DNA from: Psococerastis gibbosa
Taxonomy: Eukaryota > Arthropoda > Insecta > Psocodea > Psocidae
Length of the DNA: 64,000 nt
Assembly (NCBI GenBank): GCA_963971405.1
Contig: OZ020489.1
Location: 31,715,047 to 31,779,046, forward strand
Direction of reading: 5' to 3'
Below are positions 20,722 to 32,043 of this stretch, one piece after another. Numbering within the stretch: position 1 is the first letter of the stretch; every line of letters starts with the position of its first letter. Position numbers and translations under genes: made by a program. The notes under the pieces were generated by a model, which saw nothing but the letters and a program-made list of their open reading frames with translations, was not told the DNA's origin and made no database searches.

Positions 20722-21115
20722 GGCGCCGATTCCACCAACCGGCTAGGGCTAAATACAAAAACGGTGACGTGGTAGCAGACATTCAAGACTTAGGTGGGTT
20801 TCCACCGACCTCGCATTGCAGAATGCAAATGACATTGACGGAAATTAGAATTTTTCTTTTTATAGAAATCTATTAAAATGTTTGTACTTAACATATCCCA
20901 TGACGCCATTTTTTAATTTTAGTTTGTTTGTTTGTGATTTTACTCTATGATCATTGATCAATTTTAACTATGGCATAGAGGAAAACAAACATTTCCGTCA
21001 ATGTCATTTGCATTCTGCAATGCGAGGTCGGTGGAAACCCCGCGTAAGTCTTGAATGTCGGCTACTACGTCACCGTTTTTGTATTTAGCCCTAGCCGGTC
21101 GGTGGAATCCCCGCC
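20722..21115. mobile_element. Family T nested fold-back MITE, copy B, TSD TTA
   Basis: A 394-bp element in an exact TTA duplication (20719-20721, 21116-21118). The outer arms run from GGCGCCGATTCCACCAACC to ATTCAAGAC. The inner hairpin spans 20793-21044, with GGTGGGTTTCCACCGACC and GGTCGGTGGAAACCCCGCG tips. The outer arm text (CTAGGGCTAAATACAAAAAC) differs from copy A. Confidence 0.92.
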
Positions 21116-21472
21116 TTAAGGAGTGACTTTATATAAAAAAACAGAGACTGATTAATGTACACTAATTATGGGCAAGGGAGCAAAGTAAGAGGGGGACGGG
21201 GTGGCTTCCTAAGCCCCGAGCAACACTACAAAAGCTAATGGGAGCAAAAATGAGCATTTGAGCAAATCGGACACCTGCACTACACGTTTTTGGGGAAATA
21301 TTGAGTAAAATATCTCATAAAACATCGATCATATGTAAAAGTAGAAGAAATGCTCCTCAAAATTTTAATACGTACAAATGTAGACGGCAATAACACAGTT
21401 TTTGCATGCGTGAAAAATTCTAAGTTAGGTTCGCCCCATATTTCAAAAATTGTGGCGAAACGGTGATAGTGT
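21116..21472. other. Non-coding stretch
   Basis: Nothing recognised apart from the 17-bp target duplication of the next SINE at its right edge (21456-21472). Confidence 0.45.
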
Positions 21473-21819
21473 TTCTAACGCCTGCTATCAGCATTTCTGC
21501 TTTAAGCAACCCTGTTAGCCTGGCGGGGGGAGTGAGTCTGTTTGTTAACTCGAGGCACCCAAAGGGCAGACTCTATCACCTCGGGGAAAGGGGAGTTGAC
21601 TAACAGGGTGGACCTCCTGATTATAGTGGATTCCGAACCACGTGGGGAATATGGTGAAGTCACACGATTAGATCGGAGGTGACCAGGACTCGACTTATAC
21701 TGCCTAAGCGCGTTATCATGTCCCACCAGGTTCCCCTGCCAACGCTGTGCACACTACCAAGTTGCCGCAGTTTGAAACGTGCTCTGCTCCAATGGAATCA
21801 ACATGGTAAGGCCGCGTGC
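21473..21819 (-). mobile_element. SINE-G, long form, 17-bp TSD
   Basis: A 347-bp unit flanked by exact CGAAACGGTGATAGTGT at 21456-21472 and 21820-21836. The 5' half (right side, minus strand) matches the 53929-54161 copy, with GGTGGATTCCGAACCAC-type text on the plus strand. The 3' half is a tail not present in the short copies but shared with 28912-29025. It is non-coding, although one frame (GSESTIIRRS) stays open in three copies. Confidence 0.88.
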
Positions 21820-21836
21820 CGAAACGGTGATAGTGT

Positions 21837-23226
21837 CGGCTACATATTATGTGTGCATTTCTTCTGTGTTTGATATTTTACAAGGAACTTGACTTTCTAC
21901 AAAAACCGGTTTATAGTGTGGTGTCCGATAGACTTATAACATGCTTTACCAATTCAAACACAAATAAAACTGATCTGCGTCACGCGCACCATAAGGTACT
22001 GGGAACAGTGCTCTCCGTGTGCATCCGCGAGCTGGGATGGCCATGACTCTGTCAGAACCTCCAAACACTTGTTCGGATCTGATGGGAATTTGCAGGAGTG
22101 TGATGGACGGTTGACACGATACGGCTTCCAATGATTCCACTCATAAATCTAGGCCTTGAAAATAATAAAAACTACTCGATTACATGTCCAAGAGAACAGC
22201 CCAGGACAGAGAATGAGAAATATGTAATATTTGCTGCAAACCAATCGTTAGATTGCGAGTAAAGGCGTTAATAACGGAAACTGGCGCATAAACACCCAAA
22301 AATAGAATAAAAATGGCGGATATCTCATGGGATCGCGGGTATATACAGTACATAAATCTGATGACATGGCAGGCGACACTAGCGTCAGGAGAGCTTCTAG
22401 CAATAGCAAGAGAGCGAAGCGAAGTTTAAGTGATATTATTAAATATTAATTTACGAGTAGTCAAATCCCTTTATAGCGCATTGGCGGAACAGTAGTTAAT
22501 ATCCATACCAAATACTCGCAGATTACAACACAATACAATGCGTCGGTTTATGTCGCGCTCAACCAAAATCTAGGTCATCCTGCCTTTTTAGTATTCTCGC
22601 CACAGAGCCCACATTCAGTCTATCCAGTGCCTTTCATTGTATGACCGAGGGCACGGTATTCAAGGGCGCATGAAGCCAATGATAAATAAAGTTGCAGATG
22701 ACTCTCTGAATGGCCAAAGACGGTAAATCAATGAGTATAACTACAGGGCCAAAACGAGTTTTCAGCCATAAATGAGTCCAGTTTGTGCATAGCCGAGGGG
22801 TCTCAAACTTTATGGAAGGTTATTGGTCTCTAAAGTACATGATGTTTGTAGAAATAAAGGCGTATTAGACAGATGGGCGGGTCCCATGTAAAATTTCGAC
22901 CCCCAACGCAACGGATTTTACCCATAGCCCTACTATGCGATTTAATAATAACTGGGGAACAGTAAATAAAACAATTGTAGCAGAGCACTTTACAATTTTC
23001 ATTTTACAATTACTTTGTTTACATTTTTAATCCCACAATAAGTTGTTGTTAAACGGCATGGTAGGCTCGCCCCATGAACACAGAAAGGTTGTTCGTTAGT
23101 CTCAAACTTGCTACGACATCACATACTTGGCAATGCTTCGGAGAACATTTAAATGTTTTAAGCCCTGATTCGGCTAGGTCAGGGGTCGGGAGACTTTTTT
23201 TTTACCCCAAAGCCATATTTCATTAA
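21837..23226. other. Long stretch without a recognised gene
   Basis: I looked for exons with consensus splice sites, tRNA boxes and known repeat families and found none. One possible SINE-A-like shred, AGCCCTGATTCGGCTAGGT, is near 23161. Confidence 0.4.
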
Positions 23227-23610
23227 GGTGCCCATTCCATTGAACGGCTAGGGCTATTTCCTAAGACGGTGACGTGGTAGCAGACATTCAAGACTTAGGT
23301 GGCGTTTCCGCCGACCTCGCATTGCAGAATTGACGGAAATGTTTATTTTCCTCTATGTCATAGTTAAAATTGATAAATGATCATACGGTAAAATGACAAA
23401 CAAACAAACTAAAATTAAAAAATGGCGTCATGGGATATGTTAAGTACAAACATTTTAATAGATTTCTATAAAAAGAAAAATTCTAATTTCCGTCAATGTC
23501 ATTTGCATTCTGCAATGCGAGATCGGTGGAAACGCAACCTAAGTCTTGAATGTCTGCTACCACGTCACTGTTTTTGGAAATAGCCCTAGCCGGTCAATGG
23601 AATGGGCGCC
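23227..23610. mobile_element. Family T nested fold-back MITE, copy C, TSD TAA
   Basis: A 384-bp element in an exact TAA duplication (23224-23226, 23611-23613). The outer tip is GGTGCCCATTCCATTGAACG, and the arm is the CCGGCTAGGGCTATTTCC type. The inner hairpin is in the opposite orientation to copies A and B, shown by the order of CATAGTTAAAATTGATAAAT and ATGGCGTCATGGGATATGTT. Confidence 0.9.
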
Positions 23611-23900
23611 TAACTCATAACCATACCCTTGAACCTCCGTGGAGCCATAGGCTAGCTGTAGCTTACATGAATAGGTTAGAAGTCAATGTGTACATGTGCT
23701 GACAGGCTCAATTCGAGAAAAACGCAGCTGAAGTTTTATGTAAGCAACCTTTTGCCAGAGGACAATATTTGCAACCTATTTTATATAATATTTGCAACAT
23801 GCAGTAGCTCAACAACTATGTATGATATAGATATACCGTTTGGCTGCCTACAAAGATCACCTCTCGGATATTGTCATGGCGCGCATTTTCCTCAAAAAGT

Positions 23901-24768
23901 AAAAGAACCGGTCCGAGGGTCCGAGTTTACTCGAACATACTTTCCAATTTATCAAAATTAGCAGATAGAGAAAATGAGTAATTTCATGGTAAATAATTTT
24001 CCTATGGTTAAATTTCCGTTATCTCGGGGGGGGGGGGGGGGGGGGGGGGGTTGTCCACCTGACGTCACTGGAGGTGAGGTAAATTCTAGATAGGTCAGAC
24101 CAACACATTACCACACAGCAATACTGGCAGGGCACGCAACACAATTGAGCGTGAATTTTCTATCATTTTTAAAAAAAAATTAATATTTTGTGCAAAACCA
24201 AATATTTTTTTGGGAAAGCAACGTATCCGGTTTCGTTACTCAATTTAACACCTAAAACATGCCTGAAGGTAGAAATCATCGATAGAAAGGTTTCGCAGAA
24301 AAATTATTTTTTAGTCATTTTTCATTAAAATTTAGTTATTTTTATTTTTTTACCCCCAGAAGCAACCTATCAAGGGGCAAGCGACCCCACGCATTTCGGT
24401 AATATTACTAACGACTACAATATATGTGAATTTAAAAGAAATCGTTGGAGCCGTTTTTTAGAAATAATTTTTTTAGACGTTTTTTGAGAATAAACCCCCC
24501 CCCCCCCAAATTAAGTTAGCCCCAAATAAAAAAAAATCATTCCGAAGTATGATTTTTGTGAACCTACATGCCGAATTTCATCAAGATCGACCGAGTAGTT
24601 TGCCCGGAAATCGACGCACATACAGACAGACAGAACGACAGACATTTCGTAAAAACCACTTTTTTGGGTTCCTGGAACCTCAAAACGTGTAAATCCATTG
24701 AAATCTCGGAATCGAAAATTTCGACCGTCACAAAGCTTTCCTTACACTACGTATAAATTGGAAAGCAA
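23901..24768 (-). mobile_element. Family P, full-length copy
   Basis: About 868 bases, from AAAAGAACCGGTCCGAG to the hairpin tip TTTCCTTACACTACGTATA and GGAAAGC. A G run of about 20 and a C run of about 11 lie at family-specific places, next to TGTCCACCTGACGTCACTGG and ACCCCCC. There is no coding frame of substance; the DRQNDRHFVKTTFLGSWNLK frame recurs in every copy only because the repeat is shared. Confidence 0.88.
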
Positions 24769-24912
24769 AAAATGTCAGCACTTGTACGCATTGGCCTCTA
24801 ACCGATTCACATGAAATCCTGCTGGGGAACAGGAGCTTTGATGGGGTATTCTCGGGTCCCCTATTCTCTATAGCCGTGTACAATAATAATATACTACACA
24901 AAGGACTTCAAT

Positions 24913-25060
24913 GACATAGTGGTAGCTTGTTTGTACTTGTGCGAGTCTCTACACATCATGCGATCCGTGACCTGTCGTAACTCAACACAGGTTTAACCTA
25001 GAGAGGCGACCGAAGAGGTTATTCGGAGTCATTCATTGAATTGTATATGTAAAAAAAACA
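24913..25060 (+). mobile_element. SINE-B, short subfamily
   Basis: Reads GTGGTAGCTTGTTTGTACTT, GTGCGAGTCTCTACACATCA, CTGTCGTAACTCAACACAGG and ends TTCATTGAATTGTATATG. The GTTTAACCTAGAGAGGCG segment marks the short subfamily. Confidence 0.82.
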
Positions 25061-25106
25061 AATACTGTAAGTTGCCTATGAATGCTATTAGTGTTGAGTA
25101 CAGACC

Positions 25107-25129
25107 CCCCCCCCCCCCCCCCCCCCCCG
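25107..25129. repeat. Poly-C run
   Basis: About 23 consecutive C, preceded by AGTACAGA. The true length is uncertain, because such runs are hard to sequence. Confidence 0.85.
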
Positions 25130-25905
25130 CGAGTTTTATAGTCTTCAATGCATTGTCGGTCGGTCCATGATTACACTTGTTTACTGATTGCTTGCTGCTT
25201 GACAAAGGAGCTTTTTATGAGCTAGTCAGAGGGCAAACCTTCCACTAGCTACCTATAGTCAAAGTGGGTATTTAGTAAGCACGATTTTAATTTACAGTAT
25301 ATCCGAGTGATACAATGATGTCCAATAAGTTCCAATTAAAGTTACAGTTCTCGGTTCGGTCAAGTCCATATTTCGGTTGGGTCAGAATCTAGCATCATAT
25401 AGAACTTCATGTGAATCCTCCTGAATTAACGCAGGTATATAGAAGGATAACAAAATTCCAATAAAACTGGTCGTAAAAGACCGGGTTATAAGCGAGCTAA
25501 AGGTAAAGTTGTTAACTGAAGAGCGTTCGTGAAGAAACTAAATTGGTTCGGGAAATATGTTAAGCTTCTAACGTTGGAAACTTTGCTCGAGAGTATTAAA
25601 GAAAAACTAACTTACTGCTCGGATCATCAAAGATCGCAATTTCAACTTAGTTTCAAAGTAGCCGTGAGTAAGTCTCTTGTATTTTAAACAAGAGGGGATG
25701 TTCTCGAGAAACAGCGGCTAAACTTTCCGAAAACATGTGGTAAGCGTAATCATAGCATCATTATCCTTTATTATCCCCCTGCAAACAAAATTATGGAACG
25801 CTCGTTACACTTTTTGAACAGTTGCGGACTGGTTTGGAATTCAGGGTGTCTTCGAGGTACTTACTACTCTACCACAATACGAAGACACCTTGCGAGGCTT
25901 ATTGC
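25130..25905. other. Non-coding stretch
   Basis: No gene, tRNA or repeat boundary recognised. Confidence 0.4.
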
Positions 25906-26365
25906 TTTCCTATTTACACGTTAACGTTAGTATGTGTAAAGCTTTGTTACGATATCGAGACTTCAACGGATTTACACGTTTTGAGGTCACAGGAACCATG
26001 AAAGTGTTTTTACAAAATGTCTCACTGTCGGTAATACGATTTCAAACCAAAATTCCTACCCTACAACTCCTAAATAGAATTAAATTAGAATGAAATTTGG
26101 TATTTAGGTTTACAAATACAAATATATCGTTCCTGATTCTTTATTTCATTTTTTTGACAACTTCATTTTGGCTGGTTTTACAATCCAAAAACCCCCAAAA
26201 ATGCTTCGACAATTTCTTTTAAATTATCAAATATTGTAGTACTTATTGATGTTGGGTTCAAGTTGTAAAAAAATATAAAATTCTCAATTTTCATGAAAAA
26301 AATTATTAAAAATAATTAATTTTCTGAGGAACCTTTCTATCGTTTCTTTGATTTATTTCTAGAAA
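25906..26365 (+). mobile_element. Family P, old copy
   Basis: Starts TATTGCTTTCCTATTTACAC and keeps GGATTTACACGTTTTGAGGT. The later parts, such as TTCTGAGGAACCTTTCTATC, are diverged. The right tip is absent, and fold-back F3 follows directly. Confidence 0.7.
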
Positions 26366-26369
26366 ATTG

Positions 26370-26728
26370 GCATCCCAAAATTTAATACTTTTCATTTCTT
26401 ATTTCATTAACTAAGCAAGTTATTAAAAATTTGGCTCACTTAAGTTGTAGAAAGCTACTTCGTGCATCATATAATAGGGTATTTTTACTTTTCGGTTTGT
26501 AGTTTTTCCAAAAATCCCAGATTACCCAAAATTTTAGTCCCCACTGGTTTTTATGAAAGAACTAGGGTACCAAAAATTTATTATTTCCAATTATATTACG
26601 CATTAAGTAGTCTTCTACAACTTACATGAGCCAAACCCTTAATCACTTACATTGTTAATTAATTTAAAAATAAAGTCAATAAAAACAAAAAAAAATTGGG
26701 ATGGTAATATTTTTATGTAGCATGTCCT
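26370..26728. mobile_element. Fold-back element F, copy 3
   Basis: The left arm has AGAAAATTGGCATCCCAAAA and TAAGTTGTAGAAAGCTACTT; the right arm has AGTAGTCTTCTACAACTTAC and TTATGTAGCATGTCCTTA. The centre contains ACTAGGGTACCAAAAATTTA. The whole element is palindromic and non-coding. Confidence 0.75.
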
Positions 26729-27389
26729 TAGTCACTCAGTAAGCTGTAAGACTGACAAACTGTGGTATTCTAGATATTATTTACTATGGAACTATTACAG
26801 TACAAATTGTACTAATATGATAAATAGGAAATCTGACTCGTTCAGGTTCTTTTAGGGAGATTCATCTACCTATTGAGATGGCGACCAATGTTCGACTTTC
26901 GGAAAATTTCTTCACCACTTTTCATTTCATGACCCCCTGAGCCTAAAACCACCCTCCGTTAAAAATGTTATTATATCGATTTTAGGACACACTCTAACTT
27001 CCGTAAATATTATGTGATTTTTATTAAACTTAGCACAAAAATTGATCATACAAATGTCTTGATCGAGTTCGTTAACCAGCTAGATCCACTATTTAGTTAC
27101 AAGATGGCGGCCGATTGAAACCTTATATAATTCATATCTCAGTTAATATTGGTCGCAGAGGAATAAATTAAAATTTTTCTGAAAGCCCGTATTATTTTCT
27201 ACGATAATGGCTATCAACACTTTTTACGACAAATCAACGATTTCAAGATGTCGTCCAGTCAAAGCAAAAATAATTTAATACGTAAAAGTTCATAGTCGTC
27301 ATGTTGGGAACACTAGAGTGTTATGTGTGTTGATGTTGTGGTCGGGAAATAATGAAGTATTTTTTATTGTTTATTACATACTGTACATA
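26729..27389. other. Non-coding stretch
   Basis: Contains text such as CAAGATGGCGGCCGATTGAA and AAGATGTCGTCCAGTC that has the look of an old dispersed repeat, but I see no second copy in the window. Confidence 0.35.
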
Positions 27390-27551
27390 GGTGGCAATTC
27401 CACATACGTCAATCGTCAATGAAAAATTGAAAAATGACGTAACAATGACGTAAATTGACGTGGTAGCAGAATTTTTAGTATGTCTTTAATGTCTGCAAAA
27501 ACGTCATTTTTCAATTTTTCATTGACGATTGACGTATGTGGAATACCCGCC
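27390..27551. mobile_element. Family T simple hairpin MITE, TSD ATA
   Basis: A 162-bp element in an exact ATA duplication (27387-27389, 27552-27554). The tips are GGTGGCAATTCCACATACG and its partner CGTATGTGGAATACCCGCC. The arms include GACGTGGTAGCAGA at the left of centre and ATGTCTGCAAAAACGTC at the right. There is no inner hairpin, so it shows the un-nested state. Confidence 0.88.
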
Positions 27552-28102
27552 ATAGCGTAGGTAGCGTAGAGGAAAAAAAGGCCTGCGGAATCCCCAGAGC
27601 CAGAGCCGAAAGGGATTTTTTAATTATTACTACATTATACCGTAGTTATGATAGTACAATAATACAATAAGGTCTCTTATCTTTTACATTGTAAGCTAGT
27701 ATGACAGGTTCAATAGGTTTCTACAATCTGGCCATAAAGCCGTTCAAAAATAAAAAAACCGGGAGTGCCGGCTGAAGTGAAAACATGAACATTGACTTAA
27801 TGGACATCTATCGCATTGGAAATCGAACATGTGATTGGTTCCACAAATCCCCCGCAACCAACTTATACAGAAAGGTGCAAGCACAGATTCAGAAAGAGAG
27901 GGGGGATATACATGTTACTCGCGAGAGAACGAGACGGGGGGCCGGCTTTGCTGTGTTTTAAATTGGAGTATATTTTGGGTATAGTATGCATAGCCAAAAC
28001 CAGTCTTCTTACGTCAATCATGTTAATCATCTTGTTCTACATACAAATTGCTGTGCAGTTGTGTATGGTGTCCATAGTCAAAATAGGTCTTCTTACTTTA
28101 AT
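27552..28102. other. Non-coding stretch
   Basis: A 110-codon plus frame here includes GIVCIAKTSLLTSIMLIILF but runs into the local tandem repeat. There is no family match, so no gene is called. Confidence 0.4.
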
Positions 28103-28246
28103 CAGACGGTTTTTTTCGTTTATCATTGAATACACCCTAGATGCTTAGTTTTCTTACATTGCAATTCCTTTCATCAGGCGGTTTTTTTTAATCATTGAAC
28201 ACACCCTAGATGCGTAGTCTTCTTACATTGAAATTCCTTTCATCAC
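28103..28246. repeat. Tandem duplication, 72-bp unit
   Basis: Two units starting CAGACGG at 28103 and CAGGCGG at 28175 share ACACCCTAGATGC and AATTCCTTTCATCA. An older relative of the TCTTCTTAC part lies just upstream near 28005. Confidence 0.85.
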
Positions 28247-28911
28247 AATTTTCATTTTTATCCCTAATCTAAAATCTAAATAATACAAAAGTGCTCAACG
28301 CCGCCAAAGAAGTTTTCACTTCAAAAAAAAATTATTTGCCACGAATTGACAATAATTATTGAAGAAAACTGCTGACATGATACATTATATACAGTTCATC
28401 AGGCCCACGAAAAAAAAAATTGCGCAGCCCATTTAAAGGTTAAACGAGAGAAAGAAGAAAATGGGAGCAGAGCTTAAATTACATTAATCATTTACCTTGG
28501 CTACAAAGAGCTAATCGGGTTTCTCTCACCACCATACACGTCCCCTAAACGAGATTATAAAACCCGGGAATACTGTTTTATTTAAAATTCAACCTTTCAT
28601 CCTTTTTCTTACATCTAACGCTGAAAATACATATAAAAATACGGAGAGCTCTGTGGCCTTTGCTCTTGCTACACTTTGAATTTTCCATATGAACCGTTTA
28701 TGAATATTTAGCGATTTTGCCTTAAACATATAAGACCGCTTTCAATTTTTCTCACGCCCGCTTGGTGGAAACCGAAGAACCGCTTTTTTTCTGAAACAGC
28801 GTAAGATAACACACACTAACCTTTGAACAGTCAACATGTGACTTTCTATGTTTCCCAAGTTTTTATTTTGATTTTTTATAAGTGGTTCGGTATCTGCTAT
28901 AATAATTGTCA
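28247..28911. other. Non-coding stretch
   Basis: A 49-bp minus-strand segment near 28496-28545 sits between possible splice signals, but it is too short to support as an exon. Nothing else is seen. Confidence 0.35.
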
Positions 28912-29025
28912 GTCAACTACCTACACCCCCGGGATAAAGAGTCTACCATTAGGGTGCCTCAAATTAAAAGAAACCGACTCTATCCCCCGCCAGGCTGACA
29001 GGGTTGCTTAAAGCCGAAATGCAGA
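28912..29025 (+). mobile_element. SINE-G long-form tail fragment
   Basis: GTCAACTACCTACACCCCCG, AGGGTGCCTCAAATTAAAAG and CCGCCAGGCTGACAGGGTTG correspond to the 3' tail of the long SINE-G at 21473-21819. The 5' body is absent. Confidence 0.75.
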
Positions 29026-29984
29026 AAGAAGAATTGGAAAAAAAACACAAATGTAGGATATAATAGGTATTTTTCCCGCTTTTGTTAACCTACAACAGGG
29101 ATAATGGACAAAATGAGACAAGCTTAATAACAAAATGTAACAGTCATAAAGCCAATTACGGATACTAGCCCGAATCTATCCTTCTCAGGCTACCGCAAAC
29201 AGCACAGTAACATTTCAAATTAACAATATAATTCTTCCCGTTCCCCTATTAACATTTAGCCTACGGTCTAGACAATAAAGTAGACTAACAAGGAAAAGTT
29301 ACAAACGTAATTGGAATTGCAACCTCTAACAAAAATTATTATTCCGCACCAAATTAATCTGTCCCGGACAATGCAAGCAAGAATTCGAACTTTGGCAGAT
29401 ACCCCGCGGCCGGCGGTAAATCGAGGTGATCAGAGTCGCTACACCCACCGACACATCAGGAAGCGCTATGGGCACATAGCCTTCAATTTTCCCGAGCTCA
29501 ATATAAGGATAACAATTCACGAATCACGACTACTTTATAAATTTCATGAAATTAGTCATATGGCACCAGCTATTTTATAATATAATAACTAGGCCAAATG
29601 TCTATTGGCTGTTACAGGTAGTAATCAAATGAAACCGATAGGTGACTAATGTCTTGTACAGCATGTTATCTTGTAGTATGATATTAACAGTAAAGGCAGG
29701 CGCGGTTACGATAACATAGCAGGTATTGGGCACTAATGACAAAATAAGAACGATTAGAATGTGAACTATTAGTCTAATCTAAATGTTACTCCTTAATGAA
29801 GGCGAAGATTACCAAATATTTTGTCAACATAGAAGGCTTGGGCATTTTTATATTTAAAAACAGAAATTCCTCCCTTCATAGCTTCAAATATATAAGGTCT
29901 TATGAAAAATTCGTAAAAGATAAATAAGCTTACTAAAAAATAGAAATAGACTACTGGTATGTGTCTGTAGTACAATATAAACAA
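29026..29984. other. Long stretch without a recognised gene
   Basis: The open frames at 29311-29580 and on the opposite strand overlap each other and show no family character. Confidence 0.4.
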
Positions 29985-30420
29985 CACCGGTACCTCGGGT
30001 GTATTGTAAACAGTGAGTGGGAGGCGAGTCAGGAAATTGAACAAGCTCAAAATGTTTTCATCAAAATGCAGAAAGTACGTACTTCGGTGTCGGAATATGC
30101 GGTTGGACCTATGATTGAGAATGGTGAAATATAGGGTGTTCCCAATCGTTCTACATGGCATGGAGGAATGGATGTTGACACAAGCTATGGAGAAAAGAAT
30201 CAGTGCATTTGAGATGTGGATATATAGACGCTGCGCGTATCCTGGAGAGATCGTGTCCCAAAGCTGTGGTCTTGAGGCTAATGGATACAGAAGCGAGTTG
30301 CTGCTGACGGTTAAGAAATGGAAACTAACATACTTCGGACATGTGATGAGGCAGAAGAAGAATACCTTGGTCGAAAAACCTGAGGCAGTGGTTCGGCAAG
30401 AGCACGACTTCCCTATTCAG
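29985..30420 (+). pseudogene. LINE reverse transcriptase C-terminal fragment, RTE-like
   Basis: Reads YLGCIVNSEWEASQEIEQAQ and NVFIKMQKV, then, in a second frame, MVKYRVFPIVLHGMEEWMLT, QAMEKRISAFEMWIYRRC and ELLLTVKKWKLTYFGHVMR. This is the post-catalytic region of a common arthropod endonuclease-reverse transcriptase. There is at least one frameshift and a small deletion in the RRM(L)RISW block. The tail after GHVMRQKK decays. The same family is seen at 36256-36665. Confidence 0.85.
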
Positions 30421-31017
30421 AGCAGCAGTCTAATCCTAATCCTAATTACCATGATCTTCGACAGAAGGGGCATTTAAATAAGACGAGTAGCTCATTTTTT
30501 CGCGTCCATGATCAAATATTTACTGTGACTTAGTCCAAAAAATTGATAGCGGAAGGCGCCCGATTAGCTCTTAAGTCTTCATATACTATATATATATATA
30601 TATATACTATATATGCTATATATTTATCGGCTAAACCACTGCACTCATTCAGTGCGTACCTATTTTTACAGAGTCCTCAGCCACGTGTAATTTTTTAATC
30701 GCCATGCAGTAGTTAAATCTGTACCTTTATTCAAGGAAGAAATTAATAATGCATGCTGAAAAATGATTGTGTATGATTCGTTTGTGACCTACGTTACACA
30801 TACGAACAATTGACAGCCAGGGGTCAAAACCTGAGGAAGTTAAGGACGGGTCGCGGTGTCACCTTGGGGGATGTGCGGCAACATAATCAGCTGCCTAACA
30901 ATGGCACATTTGATTGACAAGTAAACCAGTTCCAACCAAATCTTCATACATATTCAACGCTGTCTACATCCCAACAAAACGATGCGACATCTTTATCTCT
31001 TAGGGCCATGCCCACCA
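30421..31017. other. Non-coding stretch with an AT microsatellite
   Basis: An (AT)n run interrupted by C or G lies at 30581-30623. The remainder is unrecognised. Confidence 0.6.
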
Positions 31018-31115
31018 TCCTTGGAAATGTTTCGGTAAGGAATACTGGGCGGAACCACCATGCATTGGAACATGGCGGTGCCGCCCAGTATTCCTTTCTA
31101 AGACATTTCTTAGGA
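31018..31115. mobile_element. Short hairpin element
   Basis: Arms of about 45 bases: TCCTTGGAAATGTTTCGGTA with AGGAATACTGGGCGG at the left, and CCGCCCAGTATTCCTTTCT with AGACATTTCTTAGGA at the right, around an 8-base loop. No target duplication is seen. It abuts a LINE fragment. Confidence 0.75.
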
Positions 31116-31124
31116 GGAAAGCAA

Positions 31125-31254
31125 GCAAATGCTCAACATGAGTCGGCGGGAAGTGCGAATGGTGGTAGCTTTATTGACTGGGTACGGGAGGTTCCGTCAA
31201 CACATGGTCAGATTGGGTCTCACTGAACACGGAGGAGCAGGTTTCATTGCCGTA
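31125..31254 (+). pseudogene. LINE ORF2 RNase H-end fragment
   Basis: Reads LNMSRREVRMVVALLTGYG, RFRQHMVRLGLTEHGGAGF, the region just before the CxxC...H...C finger of Jockey/I/R1-like elements. A stop follows where the finger should begin. The fragment at 51351-51626 carries the finger that would come next and may be the same family. Confidence 0.75.
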
Positions 31255-32043
31255 CTATAGTACTTCTATAATGTATATATAATAAGCACGACTAAATAAT
31301 GTATTTTTAATTGCATGTTGTAATCGTATCCCGGCTAGATAAGTCCTATTGAAGAACTTAGGGCCGGGATAACTATACGTATTTAATCAGTGTATGTTTT
31401 TGTAAATAAATATACTATTCTACAATATTCTATTCTAAGGTTTTAAAGTTTTTAAATTTAAGAGAGACAATTTTTATCTCCAATAGGAACACGACAGAGA
31501 TGCATTTTTTCCAATGCTGGTTGCGGGCGTAATGTAACTGGAATTTGCTCATTATCCCTATAACATATCATAACATAACATCTACGGATAGTATAACTAA
31601 AAAAATTCCAGTTGCAATTTATTTTTTCAGACACAGGTGTAAATCGTACTGGGCAGGCCTAGACGAACTAGTCCGAAAAATGATGCGTTATAATTAGACG
31701 TGTCGCGTGACGCAAGTACATACGAAGTGTAGGACGGCACGGTACAGAGCGCGGTGTACGCGGAATAGTGCACGTATATCAGGTATATAGCAGGTCGCCG
31801 GTACGGTAGGATATTGCGGAAGAACCGACCGAGATGGTATCAAACAGGCTGGACGCAGTCTGTCGAGGTCTGCCCACATTCTTCAATATGAGTAATCTTG
31901 GAAGACGGAAACCCATACATGACTAAATGTAAACTGTCGAAGTAATGAAGTAATCAAAAATCCTTCATTCCACAACACATATCTGCTACAGCACCATCTC
32001 AAATCTACATGAGGAGCAAGTATGCAAAATGCGATTTGTCAGT
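31255..32043. other. Non-coding stretch
   Basis: TCCCGGCTAGATAAGTCC and AGGGCCGGGATAACTA near 31327-31373 form a small inverted repeat. Nothing else is recognised. Confidence 0.45.

Noticed and set aside
24568-24756. Frame with DRQNDRHFVKTTFLGSWNLK, also seen at 40785 and 45784
   Set aside because: It recurs only because family P is repeated, and the CTGTCTGT tract encodes the low-complexity part.
27816-28148. 110-codon frame with hydrophobic segments
   Set aside because: It overlaps a local tandem repeat, has no homologue known to me and lacks splice or start context.
28496-28545. Possible 49-bp minus-strand exon
   Set aside because: Too short, and the acceptor is weak. It cannot be told from chance.
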